Assembly (NCBI GenBank): GCA_029960955.1
Contig: JASBVS010000022.1
Coordinates: 1-57,208 of the forward strand
Direction of reading: 5' to 3'
DNA from: Bacillota bacterium
GTDB taxonomy: Bacteria; Bacillota; Sulfobacillia; JAIMAT01
Length of the DNA stretch: 57,208 nt
Shown piece by piece: positions 28,645 to 37,438 of this stretch; positions within the stretch are counted from its first letter, which is position 1, and each line of letters opens with the position of its first letter. The translations under genes were made by a program, and so were the position numbers. Under the pieces are notes generated by a model. It was not told where the DNA came from. It did no database searches and was given only the letters and a program-made list of their open reading frames with translations.

Positions 28645-30130
28645 CAGCCAGAACACCGCTGGGAAGGAGAAGGGAACGGGTACCGGCGCGTCTTCCTCGC
28701 AGGGCGGTGGAACGATCACCATCGGCATCAACGCCGACCCGCCCAACCTCGATCCGTCCGGTTCGACCGCGCTGGTCGACCGGTACGTCCAGAACAGCAT
28801 CTTCGACAAGCTCTACGACATGGACGCCAGCCTGCAGGTGGTGCCGGTCCTGGCGGCCAGCCTGCCGGAGGTCTCCGCCGACGGCAAGGTCTACACCATT
28901 CACCTGCGCCAGGGGATCCAGTTCAGCGACGGGACGCCGTTCAACGCCGACGCGGTCGTCTTCAACCTGAAGCGGTACATGAGCCCGGAGTCGGCACGGC
29001 ATTCCGAGCTCTCCTTCGTCCAGGACGTCCAGAAGGTCGACGAGCAGACGGTCCGCATCATCCTGACGAAGCCGTTCAGCCCGCTTCTCTACACCCTGAC
29101 CGACCGGGCGGGAATGATGGGCTCCCCCGCCGCCATCCAGAAGGAAGGGGCCAACTTCGGCCAGCATCCGGTGGGAACCGGCCCCTTCATGTTCGAAAGT
29201 CGCACCAAGGGCGACCAGATCGTGCTGGTCCGCAACCCGCACTACTGGCAGAAGGGCAAGCCGAAGGCCGACAGACTGGTCTGGAAGGTCGTCACCGACG
29301 ACAACGTGAAGGTGGTCAACCTGAAGGCGGGCCAGCTGGACATCATCGACACCGTACCGGCCCAGTCGGTCGGCGACCTCCAGTCCAACTCCGCCTTCCG
29401 CGTCGACATCGGCCCGGGCCTCGGCTTCCAGGGGCTCTACCTGAACGTCAACGAGCCGCCCTTCAACAACGTCTACCTGCGGCGTGCCGTCGACCTCGCC
29501 ATCGACCGGGCGGCGCTGGTCAAGGTCGTCTTCGGCCAGACCGCCGACCCCGGCTACGGGCCCTTCCCGGCGGGTACGCCGGCGGCCGCGGCCTCGGGCG
29601 CGGTCCCGAGCGTCGACCTGGCCAAGGTGAAACAGCTGCTGGCCCAGGGCGGGCATCCCGACGGCTTCAGCTTCACGCTGAAGATCGCCGCCTCGCCGGT
29701 CAACCAGCAGGTGGCCCAGGTGTTGAAGAACATGCTCGCGCAGGCCGGTATCACGATGAACATCCAGCAGGAGGAGTTCGGCACCCTGCTGGACGACTCG
29801 ACGAAGCACAACTTCCAGGCGAGCGCCCTGGGCTGGAGCGGGCGGCCGGATCCCGACGGCAACATCTACGCCTGGCTCTACACGGGCGGTTCGCTCAACG
29901 ATTCCGCCTACTCCAATCCCCAGGTGGACCAGCTGCTCGACCAGGCGCGGGCGACCAACGAGATGGCGCAGCGGGTCGACATCTACCGCCGCGTGATGGA
30001 GATCGTCCACCAGGACGTGCCCTACGTCTACCTGTACTTCCCGAAGAACGTGAAGGCTTACAGCTCGCAGCTGAAGGGATTCGTCAACGTTCCGGACGGG
30101 ATCATCCGGACCGCCGACCTGAGCAAGTGA
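28562..30130 (+). CDS. ABC transporter substrate-binding lipoprotein, family 5 (peptide/nickel type)
   Basis: A 522-residue solute-binding lipoprotein. Lipobox LLAGC with Cys23, a Gly/Ser linker, then the SBP_bac_5 fold: ITIGINADPPNLDPSGSTAL, YTIHLRQGIQFSDGTPFNAD, HPVGTGPFMFESRTKGDQIV, LRRAVDLAIDRAALVKVVFG and GWSGRPDPDGNIYAWLYTGG. AGAAGGAGGGGG precedes the ATG. It feeds the two permeases that follow. The substrate cannot be told; family members bind peptides, nickel complexes, sugars or small organic compounds. Confidence 0.93.
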   Translation: MLRRLGRVGLVTVAVAALLLAGCGGGGSSQNTAGKEKGTGTGASSSQGGGTITIGINADPPNLDPSGSTALVDRYVQNSIFDKLYDMDASLQVVPVLAASLPEVSADGKVYTIHLRQGIQFSDGTPFNADAVVFNLKRYMSPESARHSELSFVQDVQKVDEQTVRIILTKPFSPLLYTLTDRAGMMGSPAAIQKEGANFGQHPVGTGPFMFESRTKGDQIVLVRNPHYWQKGKPKADRLVWKVVTDDNVKVVNLKAGQLDIIDTVPAQSVGDLQSNSAFRVDIGPGLGFQGLYLNVNEPPFNNVYLRRAVDLAIDRAALVKVVFGQTADPGYGPFPAGTPAAAASGAVPSVDLAKVKQLLAQGGHPDGFSFTLKIAASPVNQQVAQVLKNMLAQAGITMNIQQEEFGTLLDDSTKHNFQASALGWSGRPDPDGNIYAWLYTGGSLNDSAYSNPQVDQLLDQARATNEMAQRVDIYRRVMEIVHQDVPYVYLYFPKNVKAYSSQLKGFVNVPDGIIRTADLSK

Positions 30131-30147
30131 GTTCGTGAAGGACGGCA

Positions 30148-30186
30148 GGGGCCGGCACCTGCGTCGACTCGGGCAGGGCCGGCCCC
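30148..30186 (+). other. Intercistronic hairpin between binding-protein and permease genes
   Basis: GGGGCCGGC and GCCGGCCCC form a 9-bp stem around 21 bases. Such hairpins after a binding-protein gene often protect its mRNA or partly terminate, giving more binding protein than permease. Confidence 0.5.
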
Positions 30187-30205
30187 CGCCCTCGGGGGAT
30201 CGAAG

Positions 30206-31165
30206 ATGTGGACCCAGCTCCTGCGGCGCGTGATGCTCGCCATCCCGGTTCTCTTCCTGGTGAGCATCATGGTCTTCAGCCTCATCCACCTGATTCCGGG
30301 CGACCCCGGACGCACCATCCTGGGCCCGGAGGCGACCCCGGAGGCCGTGCGGGCCTTCGACCACCGCCTGGGGCTCGACAGGCCGCTCCCCGAGCAGTAC
30401 CTGCGCTGGCTCCTGCAGGTGCTCCACGGCGACCTGGGACGCTCGCTGGTCGACGGGACGCCGGTCAGCCTTCTGATCGCGCAGCGCCTGCCGCCGACGG
30501 CGGAGCTGGCCGTCGGCGCGCTCCTTCTGGCCATCCTCCTGGCGGTTCCGGCAGGCATCCTGGGGGCGACCCGCCAGGGGACGTGGAGCGACGCCGCGGG
30601 CACCTTCCTCTCGCTGGCGGGCCTCTCGCTGCCGCAGTTCTGGCTCGGGCTCCTGCTCATCCTCTACTTCGCCGTCCGCCTCCACTGGCTGCCGGCTTCC
30701 GGCTACGTCCCCTTCCTCGAGGAGCCGCTCCAGAACCTGAAGACGATGCTCTTGCCCATCGTCGTGACAGGCCTGCGCGAGACGGCGGTCACCATGCGCA
30801 TGATGCGCTCGAGCCTGCTCGACGTGCTCGGCCAAGACTACGTGCGGACCGCGCGGGCCAAGGGGCTGACGCCCTCCGCGGTCGTCCTGCGCCACGCCGC
30901 CCGCAACGCGCTGATCCCGGTGCTGACGACGAGCGGCCTCCAGCTGGCCGGCCTGCTGGGCGGCCTGGTGATCACGGAGACCATCTTCGTCATCCCGGGC
31001 TTCGGGCGGCTGATCGTCGACAGCATCCTCAACCGCGACTTCGTCACCCTGCAGGGCGCGGTCCTCGTCTCGGCGCTCCTGGTGATCGCCGTCAACTTCC
31101 TCGTGGACGTGCTCTACACGGTGCTCGATCCCCGCATCCAGCCGGCGAGGGGGCTGCGGGCATGA
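30206..31165 (+). CDS. ABC transporter permease, DppB/OppB type
   Basis: A 319-residue inner-membrane permease with six helices. Family motifs are the N-terminal helix, the segment LIPGDPGRTILGPEATPEAV, SLPQFWLGLLLILYFAV, and the EAA loop (DYVRTARAKGLTPSAVVLRH) that contacts the ATPase. It ends DVLYTVLDPRIQ, typical of DppB. It overlaps the next gene by four bases (ATGA). Confidence 0.94.
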   Translation: MWTQLLRRVMLAIPVLFLVSIMVFSLIHLIPGDPGRTILGPEATPEAVRAFDHRLGLDRPLPEQYLRWLLQVLHGDLGRSLVDGTPVSLLIAQRLPPTAELAVGALLLAILLAVPAGILGATRQGTWSDAAGTFLSLAGLSLPQFWLGLLLILYFAVRLHWLPASGYVPFLEEPLQNLKTMLLPIVVTGLRETAVTMRMMRSSLLDVLGQDYVRTARAKGLTPSAVVLRHAARNALIPVLTTSGLQLAGLLGGLVITETIFVIPGFGRLIVDSILNRDFVTLQGAVLVSALLVIAVNFLVDVLYTVLDPRIQPARGLRA

Positions 31166-32013
31166 TGGAGCGCCCGGCCGCCCTCGCGCGGCGCTTTGCC
31201 CGGAACCGGCTCGCCGCCTTCGGAGCCGTGGTCGTCTTCCTTCTGATCGTGACGGCGCTCTTCGCGCCCTGGCTCGCTCCGCGCGACCCCTACGCGCAGG
31301 ACTACCAGGCGCTCCTGCGGCCGCCCTCGCCCGCCCACCCCCTCGGCACGGACGAGCTCGGGCGCGACGAACTCTCGCGCCTGATCTACGGCGCGCGCAT
31401 CTCGCTGGAGGCGGGCATCGTCTCGGTCGGTCTGGCCGTGGCCGTCGGCCTGCCCCTCGGCCTCTTCTCGGGCTTCGTCGGCGGCTTCTGGGACGAGGCG
31501 GTGATCGGCCGCCTGACCGACGCCATGCTCGCCTTCCCCTCCCTCATCCTGGCTCTGGCCATCGCCGCCGTCCTGGGGCCCAATCTGGTCAACGCGATGA
31601 CGGCCATCGGGATCAGCATGGCGCCCGCTTACATTCGTCTCATCCGCGGCCAGGTGCTGGCGGAACGGGAGCGCGAATACGTCGAGGCAAGCCGGGCGCT
31701 GGGCGCCAGCGTGAGCCGCCAGATCTTCCGCCATATCCTCCCGAACGTCCTCAGTCCGCTCCTCGTCCAGGCCTCGCTGGGCGTCGCCTCCGCGGTCATC
31801 GCCGAGGCGAGTCTCAGCTACCTGGGTCTGGGCACCCAACCGCCGACGCCCAGCTGGGGCTCCATGCTCCGCACCGCCCAGGGCTACCTGACCACGGCAC
31901 CCTGGCTCTCCTACTACCCGGGCCTGGCCATCTTCGTGGTCGTGCTCGCCATCAACCTGGTCGGGGACGGCCTCAGGGACCTCCTCGACCCCCGGCAGCG
32001 GCGGCGCGTCTGA
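31162..32013 (+). CDS. ABC transporter permease, DppC/OppC type
   Basis: A 283-residue partner permease. It has the N-terminal oligopeptide-permease motif (ALFAPWLAPRDPYAQDYQA, HPLGTDELGRDELSRLIYGA), six helices and the EAA loop REYVEASRALGASVSRQIFR, then SYLGLGTQPPTPSWGSM and the C-terminal DGLRDLLDPR. No ATP-binding subunit follows: the next gene is on the opposite strand. The transporter must borrow ATPases encoded elsewhere. Confidence 0.94.
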   Translation: MMERPAALARRFARNRLAAFGAVVVFLLIVTALFAPWLAPRDPYAQDYQALLRPPSPAHPLGTDELGRDELSRLIYGARISLEAGIVSVGLAVAVGLPLGLFSGFVGGFWDEAVIGRLTDAMLAFPSLILALAIAAVLGPNLVNAMTAIGISMAPAYIRLIRGQVLAEREREYVEASRALGASVSRQIFRHILPNVLSPLLVQASLGVASAVIAEASLSYLGLGTQPPTPSWGSMLRTAQGYLTTAPWLSYYPGLAIFVVVLAINLVGDGLRDLLDPRQRRRV

Positions 32014-32042
32014 GACATCGCCCGCGAAGCGGCCGGCGCGCC

Positions 32043-33245
32043 CTAGGCGAGGGCCGCCCGGTAGGCGGCCGGCGGGTCGCCCGGCATCGTCCAGCCGGCC
32101 TCCCGCAGGAGCTCGGCCAGGGCGCGGGCGAAGCGCTCGCCCTTCTCCGGGCGGGCGTTCTCGCCCATGTGGCCGGCGCGCCAGACGAGGCCCGCCGTCG
32201 GGCCCCAGCTGCCCGCCATCATCACGCCGTGGCGCCGCCAGAGGCGGTCGCGCAGCTCGGCCTCGCGGGCGCGGAGCGCCTCCGGGACGAGCCAGGCGGT
32301 CACCGAGGGCGAGGAAGCTTCCTCGCGCGGGTAGAGTTCGAAGCCTGCGGCGCGGACGGCGGCGCGGACGGCGCGGGCGATCCGCTCGTGGCGGGCGAGG
32401 CGTTCGGCCTCCGGTTCGTCCAGCGCGCGGCGGACCGCCACGTGCAGCGCGTAGACGTCGGAGGTGGAGGGCGTGTAGGGGAAGATGCCCTGCCCGAGCC
32501 ACTCTTCGTGCCAGCGCCAGAGGTTGAGGTAGACGCCGGGGATGGGGCGCCGGCGGCGCCGCATCCGCTCCCAGGCGGCCGGGCTGACGCTCAGGAAGGC
32601 GAGCCCCGGCGGGGCGGAGAGCGCCTTCTGCGAGCCGCCCAGCACCACGTCCGCGCCCCAGGCGTCCGCCTCCAGCGGCGCCGCGGCGATGGCCGAGACG
32701 CTGTCCATGACGCTCAGGATCCCGTGGCGCTTGAGCACGGGGAGGAGCCGGTCGACCGGGTTGAGGAGCCCCGTCGGCGTCTCGCAGTGGACCAGCGTGG
32801 CCAGGGCGAAGCCCCCTTCCTGCTCCGCGAGGAAGCGTTCCAGCTCCGCGGCGTCGAGCGGCTCGCGGTCGTCCGCCTCGAAGAGCGTCACCTCCGCTCC
32901 CCAGTCGCGCGCGAAGTCGGCGAAGCCCCGGCCGTAGAGACCGTTGGCCAGGCAGAGGACGCGGTCGCCCGGCTCCACCAGCGAGGCGACGGCCGCCTCG
33001 AGGCCCAGGAGCCCCTCCCCCGCCAGGACGAGGACGTCGTTCCGCGTGTGCATCAGCTCGCCCAGCTGGCGGCAGGTCGCGCGGTAGAGCCGGGCGAAGT
33101 CCGGGTCGAGGTCCGAGTTGGCCACCGGCAGCGCCATGGCCTCGCGGACTTCCTCCGCCACCTCGGTGGGACCCGGCGTGAAGACCAGCTTCTCGCCAAG
33201 ACCCCTGGCGAAGCCCAGGGGATCGTGCTCGGAATCCCTTGCCAC
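32043..33245 (-). CDS. Class V aminotransferase, alanine/serine-glyoxylate type
   Basis: A PLP enzyme of about 400 residues in the alanine/serine-glyoxylate aminotransferase group (also including PucG, ureidoglycine-glyoxylate aminotransferase). Motifs are FTPGPTEVAEEVREAM, the substrate segment HCETPTGLLNPVDRLL, MDSVSAIAAAPLEADAWGAD and the PLP lysine K207 in GGSQKALSAPPGLAFLSVSP. The GTG start has GGGAGG 10 bases upstream. The frame stays open for a further 600 bases, but that part is not aminotransferase-like. It would convert glyoxylate to glycine, which fits the glycolate and oxalate genes nearby. Confidence 0.9.
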   Translation of the reverse strand: MARDSEHDPLGFARGLGEKLVFTPGPTEVAEEVREAMALPVANSDLDPDFARLYRATCRQLGELMHTRNDVLVLAGEGLLGLEAAVASLVEPGDRVLCLANGLYGRGFADFARDWGAEVTLFEADDREPLDAAELERFLAEQEGGFALATLVHCETPTGLLNPVDRLLPVLKRHGILSVMDSVSAIAAAPLEADAWGADVVLGGSQKALSAPPGLAFLSVSPAAWERMRRRRRPIPGVYLNLWRWHEEWLGQGIFPYTPSTSDVYALHVAVRRALDEPEAERLARHERIARAVRAAVRAAGFELYPREEASSPSVTAWLVPEALRAREAELRDRLWRRHGVMMAGSWGPTAGLVWRAGHMGENARPEKGERFARALAELLREAGWTMPGDPPAAYRAALA

Positions 33246-33848
33246 AGGCGGATTTCCTCCCTTCGAAGATGGCTGGCCTTCCCCAAGTCGTGGACGGAAT
33301 CGCGGACGGGTTGGGGGCGGCTGTTGGAGAGACCCCCGCGCTCCATGCGACGTAGTGGCGTGAACACCCAGCCACTCGTCGCGCGCCGCGGCCCGGAGGG
33401 CGTTCCTCACCCGGTGCCAGAAGGCGGGCGGTGGCCGGAGGCGGAGCGCCGGGCGATCCAGCGCCCGCTCCCATGACGCCGGCGCCGGGCCGGATCCTTC
33501 CCCTGGGAGGAACCGGGCCAAGGCCGCCGGGAGCTCCACCGCCACGGGTGTAGTGCCCGGGGCCGCCACCGGCGCCCCTGTCCCTCGTTTCGAGCGGCTC
33601 GCCGGCCGCGAGCCGCCCGCCAATCCCAGCCCGCACCTCGTCCATCCGCCGCGCCGCTTCCCGCCTGTCCGGGGCGCGCAACGCCCGCTCCGCAGCGGCA
33701 CCGTGAAGTCGCTCAGCGAGAACCCCATCTCGCTCGCGGCGGTCTCCAGCCGCCTGTGGATCTCGTCGAAGACGCAGGCGAGCGTCCTCTCAAGCCGCGC
33801 GGCCTGCCGGCTGCCTCCTGACCCTCTTGTCACGCCTTCCCTGTGCAA
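33246..33848 (-). other. Open but unassigned stretch upstream of the aminotransferase
   Basis: The aminotransferase frame is open through this 600-base stretch. One part looks like real protein (ERTLACVFDEIHRRLETAA, SEMGFSLSDFTVPLRSGR; later PPPAFWHRVRNALRAAARDE), but other parts are Pro/Arg/Gly-rich and I recognise no family. The next segments to the right include a transposase remnant, so a decayed insertion is possible. No well-placed ribosome site for an independent start is obvious. Confidence 0.25.
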
Positions 33849-33861
33849 CCCGGCATGCTGA

Positions 33862-34089
33862 TCACAGGCGCAGGAACTCCTCTACGGTCAGTCCTGCCTC
33901 CCGCGCAATGGCCCGTACCGTCCCTTCGGGAAGCTCACCCGGATGATGCGGTACGGTCGTGCGTCGCCTCGTACCGGGGTTCCACCGGATCTCGTGGCTG
34001 CCCTCGGCCATGCGGTCCAGTTCAAGACCGGCGGCGCGGAGCTTCCGCACTACGTCCTGATAGCGGCAACCCGCCAGCGCTCCCGTCAC
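33862..34089 (-). CDS. hicA: HicA-like mRNA interferase toxin
   Basis: A 75-residue HicA-type toxin with a dsRBD-like fold that cleaves mRNA. The sequence has the family pattern DVVRKLRAAGLELDRMAEGS, the catalytic His32 in GSHEIRWNP, the Arg-rich TRRRTTVPHHPGELPEGT and the C-terminal REAGLTVEEFLRL. Slightly longer than average at the N-terminus. The GTG start overlaps the hicB stop (GTGA), so the order is antitoxin then toxin, the reverse of E. coli hicAB but common elsewhere. Confidence 0.88.
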   Translation of the reverse strand: MTGALAGCRYQDVVRKLRAAGLELDRMAEGSHEIRWNPGTRRRTTVPHHPGELPEGTVRAIAREAGLTVEEFLRL

Positions 34090-34334
34090 GCGTCGACGGC
34101 AACCGGCGCCACCACTTCCCCGCGCCCCGAGAAGACTCGCTGAAGGGCGGGGGGAAGAGGCTCCCCGTGCGCGCGGTAGGACTCCGCCAATTTCCGCGCC
34201 ACGTCCTGCGCGATCTCCACGGCCTCCGCCACGGTGCGCCCCTGCGCCACGAGACCTGGAACGTCCTCGCTCGTGGCCAGGAACACGCCCTCCGGCAGCT
34301 CTTCGATGTGCAGGCGGATCAGTGCCTCGGACAC
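34086..34334 (-). CDS. hicB: HicB-like antitoxin
   Basis: An 82-residue HicB antitoxin. It shows the degraded RNase H-like fold of the family: IRLHIEELPEGVFLATSEDV, PGLVAQGRTVAEAVEIAQDV, then a helix with ARKLAESYRAHGEPLPP. No DNA-binding helix-turn-helix or ribbon domain follows, so autoregulation may differ from larger HicB proteins. GGAGGAG lies 9 bases ahead of the GTG. Translationally coupled to hicA. Confidence 0.88.
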   Translation of the reverse strand: MSEALIRLHIEELPEGVFLATSEDVPGLVAQGRTVAEAVEIAQDVARKLAESYRAHGEPLPPALQRVFSGRGEVVAPVAVDA

Positions 34335-34700
34335 CGCCCTGCCCTCCTCCCGGTCGCTGCGGACGGATCTCACCCGCCCCACCACAGGGTCTATCCGGCT
34401 GTTCCAACGTATCACGACCGCCCGACCACCGGATGACCCGCTGCCAGCCGGGCCGGCCGAGGAGCGCGGGAAGCCCCGGCTTCCGGCAGGGCAATCGCTC
34501 TCCCTCCGCAAAAATGAAGGCGAGCCGGCCTCCCGGCCCCGTGCGTCCTCGAGTCCGCCAAGTGCGAGATCCTCCCGTTGCAGACCGTGACCGTCGGGTC
34601 GCCCGTCCCCCCGCCGGGCTCGTGAAAAGCCACGCCGGCGGCGGGTTCTCCGCCGACCAGCTCCCGTTCTGGGGCACCAAGCCGAACTTCCCGGGTGTTG
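34335..34700. other. Gene-free stretch between hicB and the transposase remnant
   Basis: No supportable gene. Possible decayed coding sequence is seen on the minus strand in short runs, all out of frame with each other. It should contain the hicBA promoter, but no convincing -35/-10 pair was found. Confidence 0.4.
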
Positions 34701-35170
34701 CGACGATTGGGGCCTCCGCAGGGCAGGAGCCGGTGGGATTTCCTCCACGGCTTCGGCCTCATGCTCCAGCGCCTTCCGGATGCGGCCCTCGACGCGGGCG
34801 AAGTAGCGCTCCAGAGCTTGCGAGAGATTGACCGGCAGGTGGAAGCGGTCGACCGTCTGAAAGGCGCGGGGCGCCGCCCGCCGGCCGGCCTCGGCGAAGG
34901 GCGCGTACCGGTCGCGACTGAGCACCCGGATCTCGCCGTACCGCTCCAGCCACTTCGCTACGCAAAGCATGGCCTCGTCGTGCTCTTGGATCACCCGGCG
35001 GAATTCCGCGACGGGGGCTCGGACACGCTCGCACCCGGGATCGGCCTGGAGCAGCCGGAGTCGGGTCTACGGGTCCTCAGGATCCAGTGGTGGCATCACT
35101 GCGCTGGCCCCTCCGCCAGGCCCAGTCGTCGATCCCGACGGCCTCCGTCCGGGGCGCCGGCGGTCCAGGG
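34700..35170 (-). pseudogene. ISL3-family transposase remnant
   Basis: Fragments of a DDE transposase of the ISL3 (IS204/IS1001/IS1096/IS1165) type in different minus-strand frames. The upstream piece PRTEAVGIDDWAWRRGQR (about 35150-35100) corresponds to the first catalytic Asp region. After stops and shifts, a second piece (34994 downward) reads CVAKWLERYGEIRVLSRDRY, FAEAGRRAAPRAFQTVDRFH and LPVNLSQALERYFARVEGRI, matching the family's SRDR...DR(F/W)HL..N motif. The third catalytic residue and C-terminus are missing. The element is dead. Confidence 0.75.
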
Positions 35171-35298
35171 GCCTTCCGTACCCGGCCGGCGTCCGTCCGC
35201 CCTCCCAGGTCACCCGAGCGTAGTGGTACGCGTTCTCCCAGTGCCACGAAAGCCTTGCCCAGAGCGGGATTGCGGAGCTGCGGGTGCGAGAGTCGAGC

Positions 35299-35889
35299 TT
35301 ACGCAAGCCCGGCGTCTCCTTGCTCCGCCCCGTCGCCCCCTACCGCCGCCTTTGCGGCCGCGCGCCGCTGGGAAAGAATGAAACCGACATTGTAGACGGC
35401 ATGGGCAAGGACCGGCGCCCAGAGACTTCCTGTCGCCCAGAAGAGGAGGCCCAGCACGGCCCCGTTGGCGACTCCGGAGAAAATTCCGACCACGGACGAG
35501 CGGAGGTGGAGCGCCGTGAAGATCAGGGTGGACGTGGCGATCGCAAGCGCTGCCGAAGAGAGCAGCTGGAGTGCGATGGTCTGGACGGCGCCCCGGAAGA
35601 AGAGCTCCTCTCCGGCCGCGGTCACCAGCATGAAGGCGACCAGCCCGAGCGGGCTGAGCCCCATCACCCACTGCCCGAAGGCGACCGCGTCCTGCCGAGC
35701 CCGCCGGGGCGGGAACCTTCGGGCCACCGCCCACACCGCCGCCAGGACGACCAGCCCCGCCGCGACGCCCAGGAAGAAGGACCGCCAGGGATTCTCGAGG
35801 CCGATCAGGCCCCGCAGGGGGATGCCGGCAACCCAAAGGAGCACCGCGCCTTCCAGACCCATCAGCGCTTCCGCCAGCCAGTACTTCAA
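35299..35889 (-). CDS. CPBP-family intramembrane metalloprotease
   Basis: A 196-residue membrane protein with about six helices. CPBP/Abi motifs are complete: motif 1 AAGEELFFRGAVQ (EExxxR), motif 2 in IFTALHL, motif 3 WAPVLAHAVYNVGFIL. The family includes Rce1-like prenyl proteases and bacteriocin-immunity or stress-signalling proteins. The start is TTG with GGGAGGGG upstream. It is a single left-going gene after the NCS1 terminator. Substrate unknown. Confidence 0.9.
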   Translation of the reverse strand: MKYWLAEALMGLEGAVLLWVAGIPLRGLIGLENPWRSFFLGVAAGLVVLAAVWAVARRFPPRRARQDAVAFGQWVMGLSPLGLVAFMLVTAAGEELFFRGAVQTIALQLLSSAALAIATSTLIFTALHLRSSVVGIFSGVANGAVLGLLFWATGSLWAPVLAHAVYNVGFILSQRRAAAKAAVGGDGAEQGDAGLA

Positions 35890-35968
35890 GCCGGTCCCCT
35901 CCCTGATTGTCCGGCCTGCGCCTCCAGCAGACCATCCTATCCGACGCCGCCGTGCACGGCCAGAAGAA

Positions 35969-35995
35969 GGGCGGCCGGCCCGAGGCCGGCCGCCC
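35969..35995 (-). terminator. Intrinsic terminator of the NCS1 permease transcript
   Basis: A 12-bp perfect stem, GGGCGGCCGGCC with its complement around a 3-base loop. On the minus strand it is followed by TTCTTCTGG. About 50 bases after the permease stop; a good rho-independent terminator. Confidence 0.75.
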
Positions 35996-36043
35996 GCGTG
36001 CGTCGATGGCGACGGTGTGGACTCCGGTCTCCACCCTGACGAG

Positions 36044-37396
36044 CTACGTGGACGCCCCCTCTTTCCGAGCCGGGCGAGCCACGCCCAGCCAGGCGACGAG
36101 GAAGGCGACCGCCAGGCCGACCCAGTAGCCGACGTCGCCCCCGCCCAAGAGGCGGGCCAGCCACCCTTCGTACAGCGCCTGGTTCATGAACGGCACCGTG
36201 GCGACCAAACCTGCCAGGAAGCTGGCCAGGAGCCAGGGACGGAGGGCCGGCCCCGCCGCGGGGAAACGCTCTTCCGGAGGATGACGCCACGCCCAGGCCA
36301 GCACGACCCCGATCCACGGGGCCACCCAGTAGGAGATGAGCAGGAGGAAGTTCTCGTAGGCGGCTTCGAAACCGCCTGCTGCCAGGTGCGCCGCCACCCC
36401 GCCCAGCAGGCCGAAGAGCACCGCCGCCCACGGGCGGGAGATCCGGATGCCCACGCTGAGGACCGACATGGCGCCGGTGTAGAGGTTGAGGCTGTTGGCG
36501 GTGACGGTCCCCAGGATCACGGCGACCAGAGCCGGCCCCGCCCAGGGCCCCATGCTGCGCGCCATCACGTCCACCGGCCCGCCCGCTGTGCCGGCCGCCG
36601 CGCCCGTCAGGACGCCCAGGAGCTGGACGCCCGCCGTGGCCAGGAAGCTTCCCCCGAAGGTCGCCCGGCCAACCGCCGCCCGCCCCGCCCCGCGGGGCAG
36701 GTAACGGCTGTAGTCCGTGGCGTAGGGGGCCCAGGAGAAGAGGTAGGAGGCGACGACGGCCACGACCAGGAGAAAACTCCCCACCCCCGCCCCGCGGAGT
36801 GAAATCCCCGCCGCCATCCCGTGCCAGGTCAGGGCGACGCGCACGCCGGTGAGGAGGAAGAGCGCGCCCAGCCCATAGCCGGCCCAGCGCTCCACGCGAT
36901 GGACGGCGTCATGGCCGTAGACGCCGACCAGGGTGATGGCCCCGGTGAGCAGGACCAGCGCCGCGACCCAAGGAAGGTGCGCCAGACGGGCCAGGGCCTC
37001 CCCGCCGAGGACGAGGTTGACGGCGTACCACCCCAGGCAGGAGAGGCTGTTGAGCGCGGAAGGGAGGCGGTTCGCCCCCGGGCCGAAGATGCGGCCACCC
37101 AGGGCGATCGCAGGCACGCCGGCCTCGGGTCCCAGCGCAGAGACGAGCGCCAGGAGCGCCGCTCCCACCAGGTTGCCCACCAGCACGGCCGCGACCGCTT
37201 CCCAGGGCGAGAGGCGGAGGGTCAGGGCCAGGAGCCCGAGCGACCAGGCCGGCAGGCCCAGGTTGGCGGCGAACCAGAGCCAGGCCGTGTGGGCGGTGCG
37301 GCCATGGCGAAGCGACTCCGGCACCTCGTCCAGGGCCAGTTGTTCCGGCCCGGCGAGCAGCCGGAGGTTCGGGCGGATGGTGACGGGTTCCGACAC
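36044..37396 (-). CDS. NCS1-family nucleobase/cofactor permease, predicted niacin-related
   Basis: A 450-residue permease with about 12 helices from the NCS1 (cytosine, purine, hydantoin) family. Supporting motifs are AWLWFAANLGLPAWSLGLLA near the N-terminus, ALNSLSCLGWYAVNLVLGGE, SYLFSWAPYATDYSRYLPR and GTVTANSLNLYTGAMSVLSV. The GTG start lies behind a hairpin that holds its ribosome site. The gene follows niaR, with TGTC-type repeats between. NiaR regulons cover nicotinate uptake and NAD synthesis, so transport of nicotinate, nicotinamide or a related pyridine is the main prediction. Cytosine or purine transport remains possible. Confidence 0.85.
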   Translation of the reverse strand: MSEPVTIRPNLRLLAGPEQLALDEVPESLRHGRTAHTAWLWFAANLGLPAWSLGLLALTLRLSPWEAVAAVLVGNLVGAALLALVSALGPEAGVPAIALGGRIFGPGANRLPSALNSLSCLGWYAVNLVLGGEALARLAHLPWVAALVLLTGAITLVGVYGHDAVHRVERWAGYGLGALFLLTGVRVALTWHGMAAGISLRGAGVGSFLLVVAVVASYLFSWAPYATDYSRYLPRGAGRAAVGRATFGGSFLATAGVQLLGVLTGAAAGTAGGPVDVMARSMGPWAGPALVAVILGTVTANSLNLYTGAMSVLSVGIRISRPWAAVLFGLLGGVAAHLAAGGFEAAYENFLLLISYWVAPWIGVVLAWAWRHPPEERFPAAGPALRPWLLASFLAGLVATVPFMNQALYEGWLARLLGGGDVGYWVGLAVAFLVAWLGVARPARKEGAST

Positions 37397-37400
37397 CGCA

Positions 37401-37430
37401 GACTCCCCCTCAGGTGGCTGCTGGGGAGTC
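37401..37430 (-). promoter_or_regulatory. Hairpin masking the ribosome site of the NCS1 permease gene
   Basis: GACTCCCC and GGGGAGTC form a perfect 8-bp stem around 14 bases. On the minus strand the downstream arm is GGGGGAGTC, the SD sequence 4-8 bases before the GTG start. If formed in the mRNA it would limit initiation. Confidence 0.55.
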
Positions 37431-37438
37431 TATCATCG

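Noticed and set aside
33246-33848. Possible N-terminal extension of the aminotransferase (same open frame)
   Set aside because: The GTG at 33245 has a good ribosome site and the family begins there; the extension has Pro/Arg-rich stretches and no known domain.
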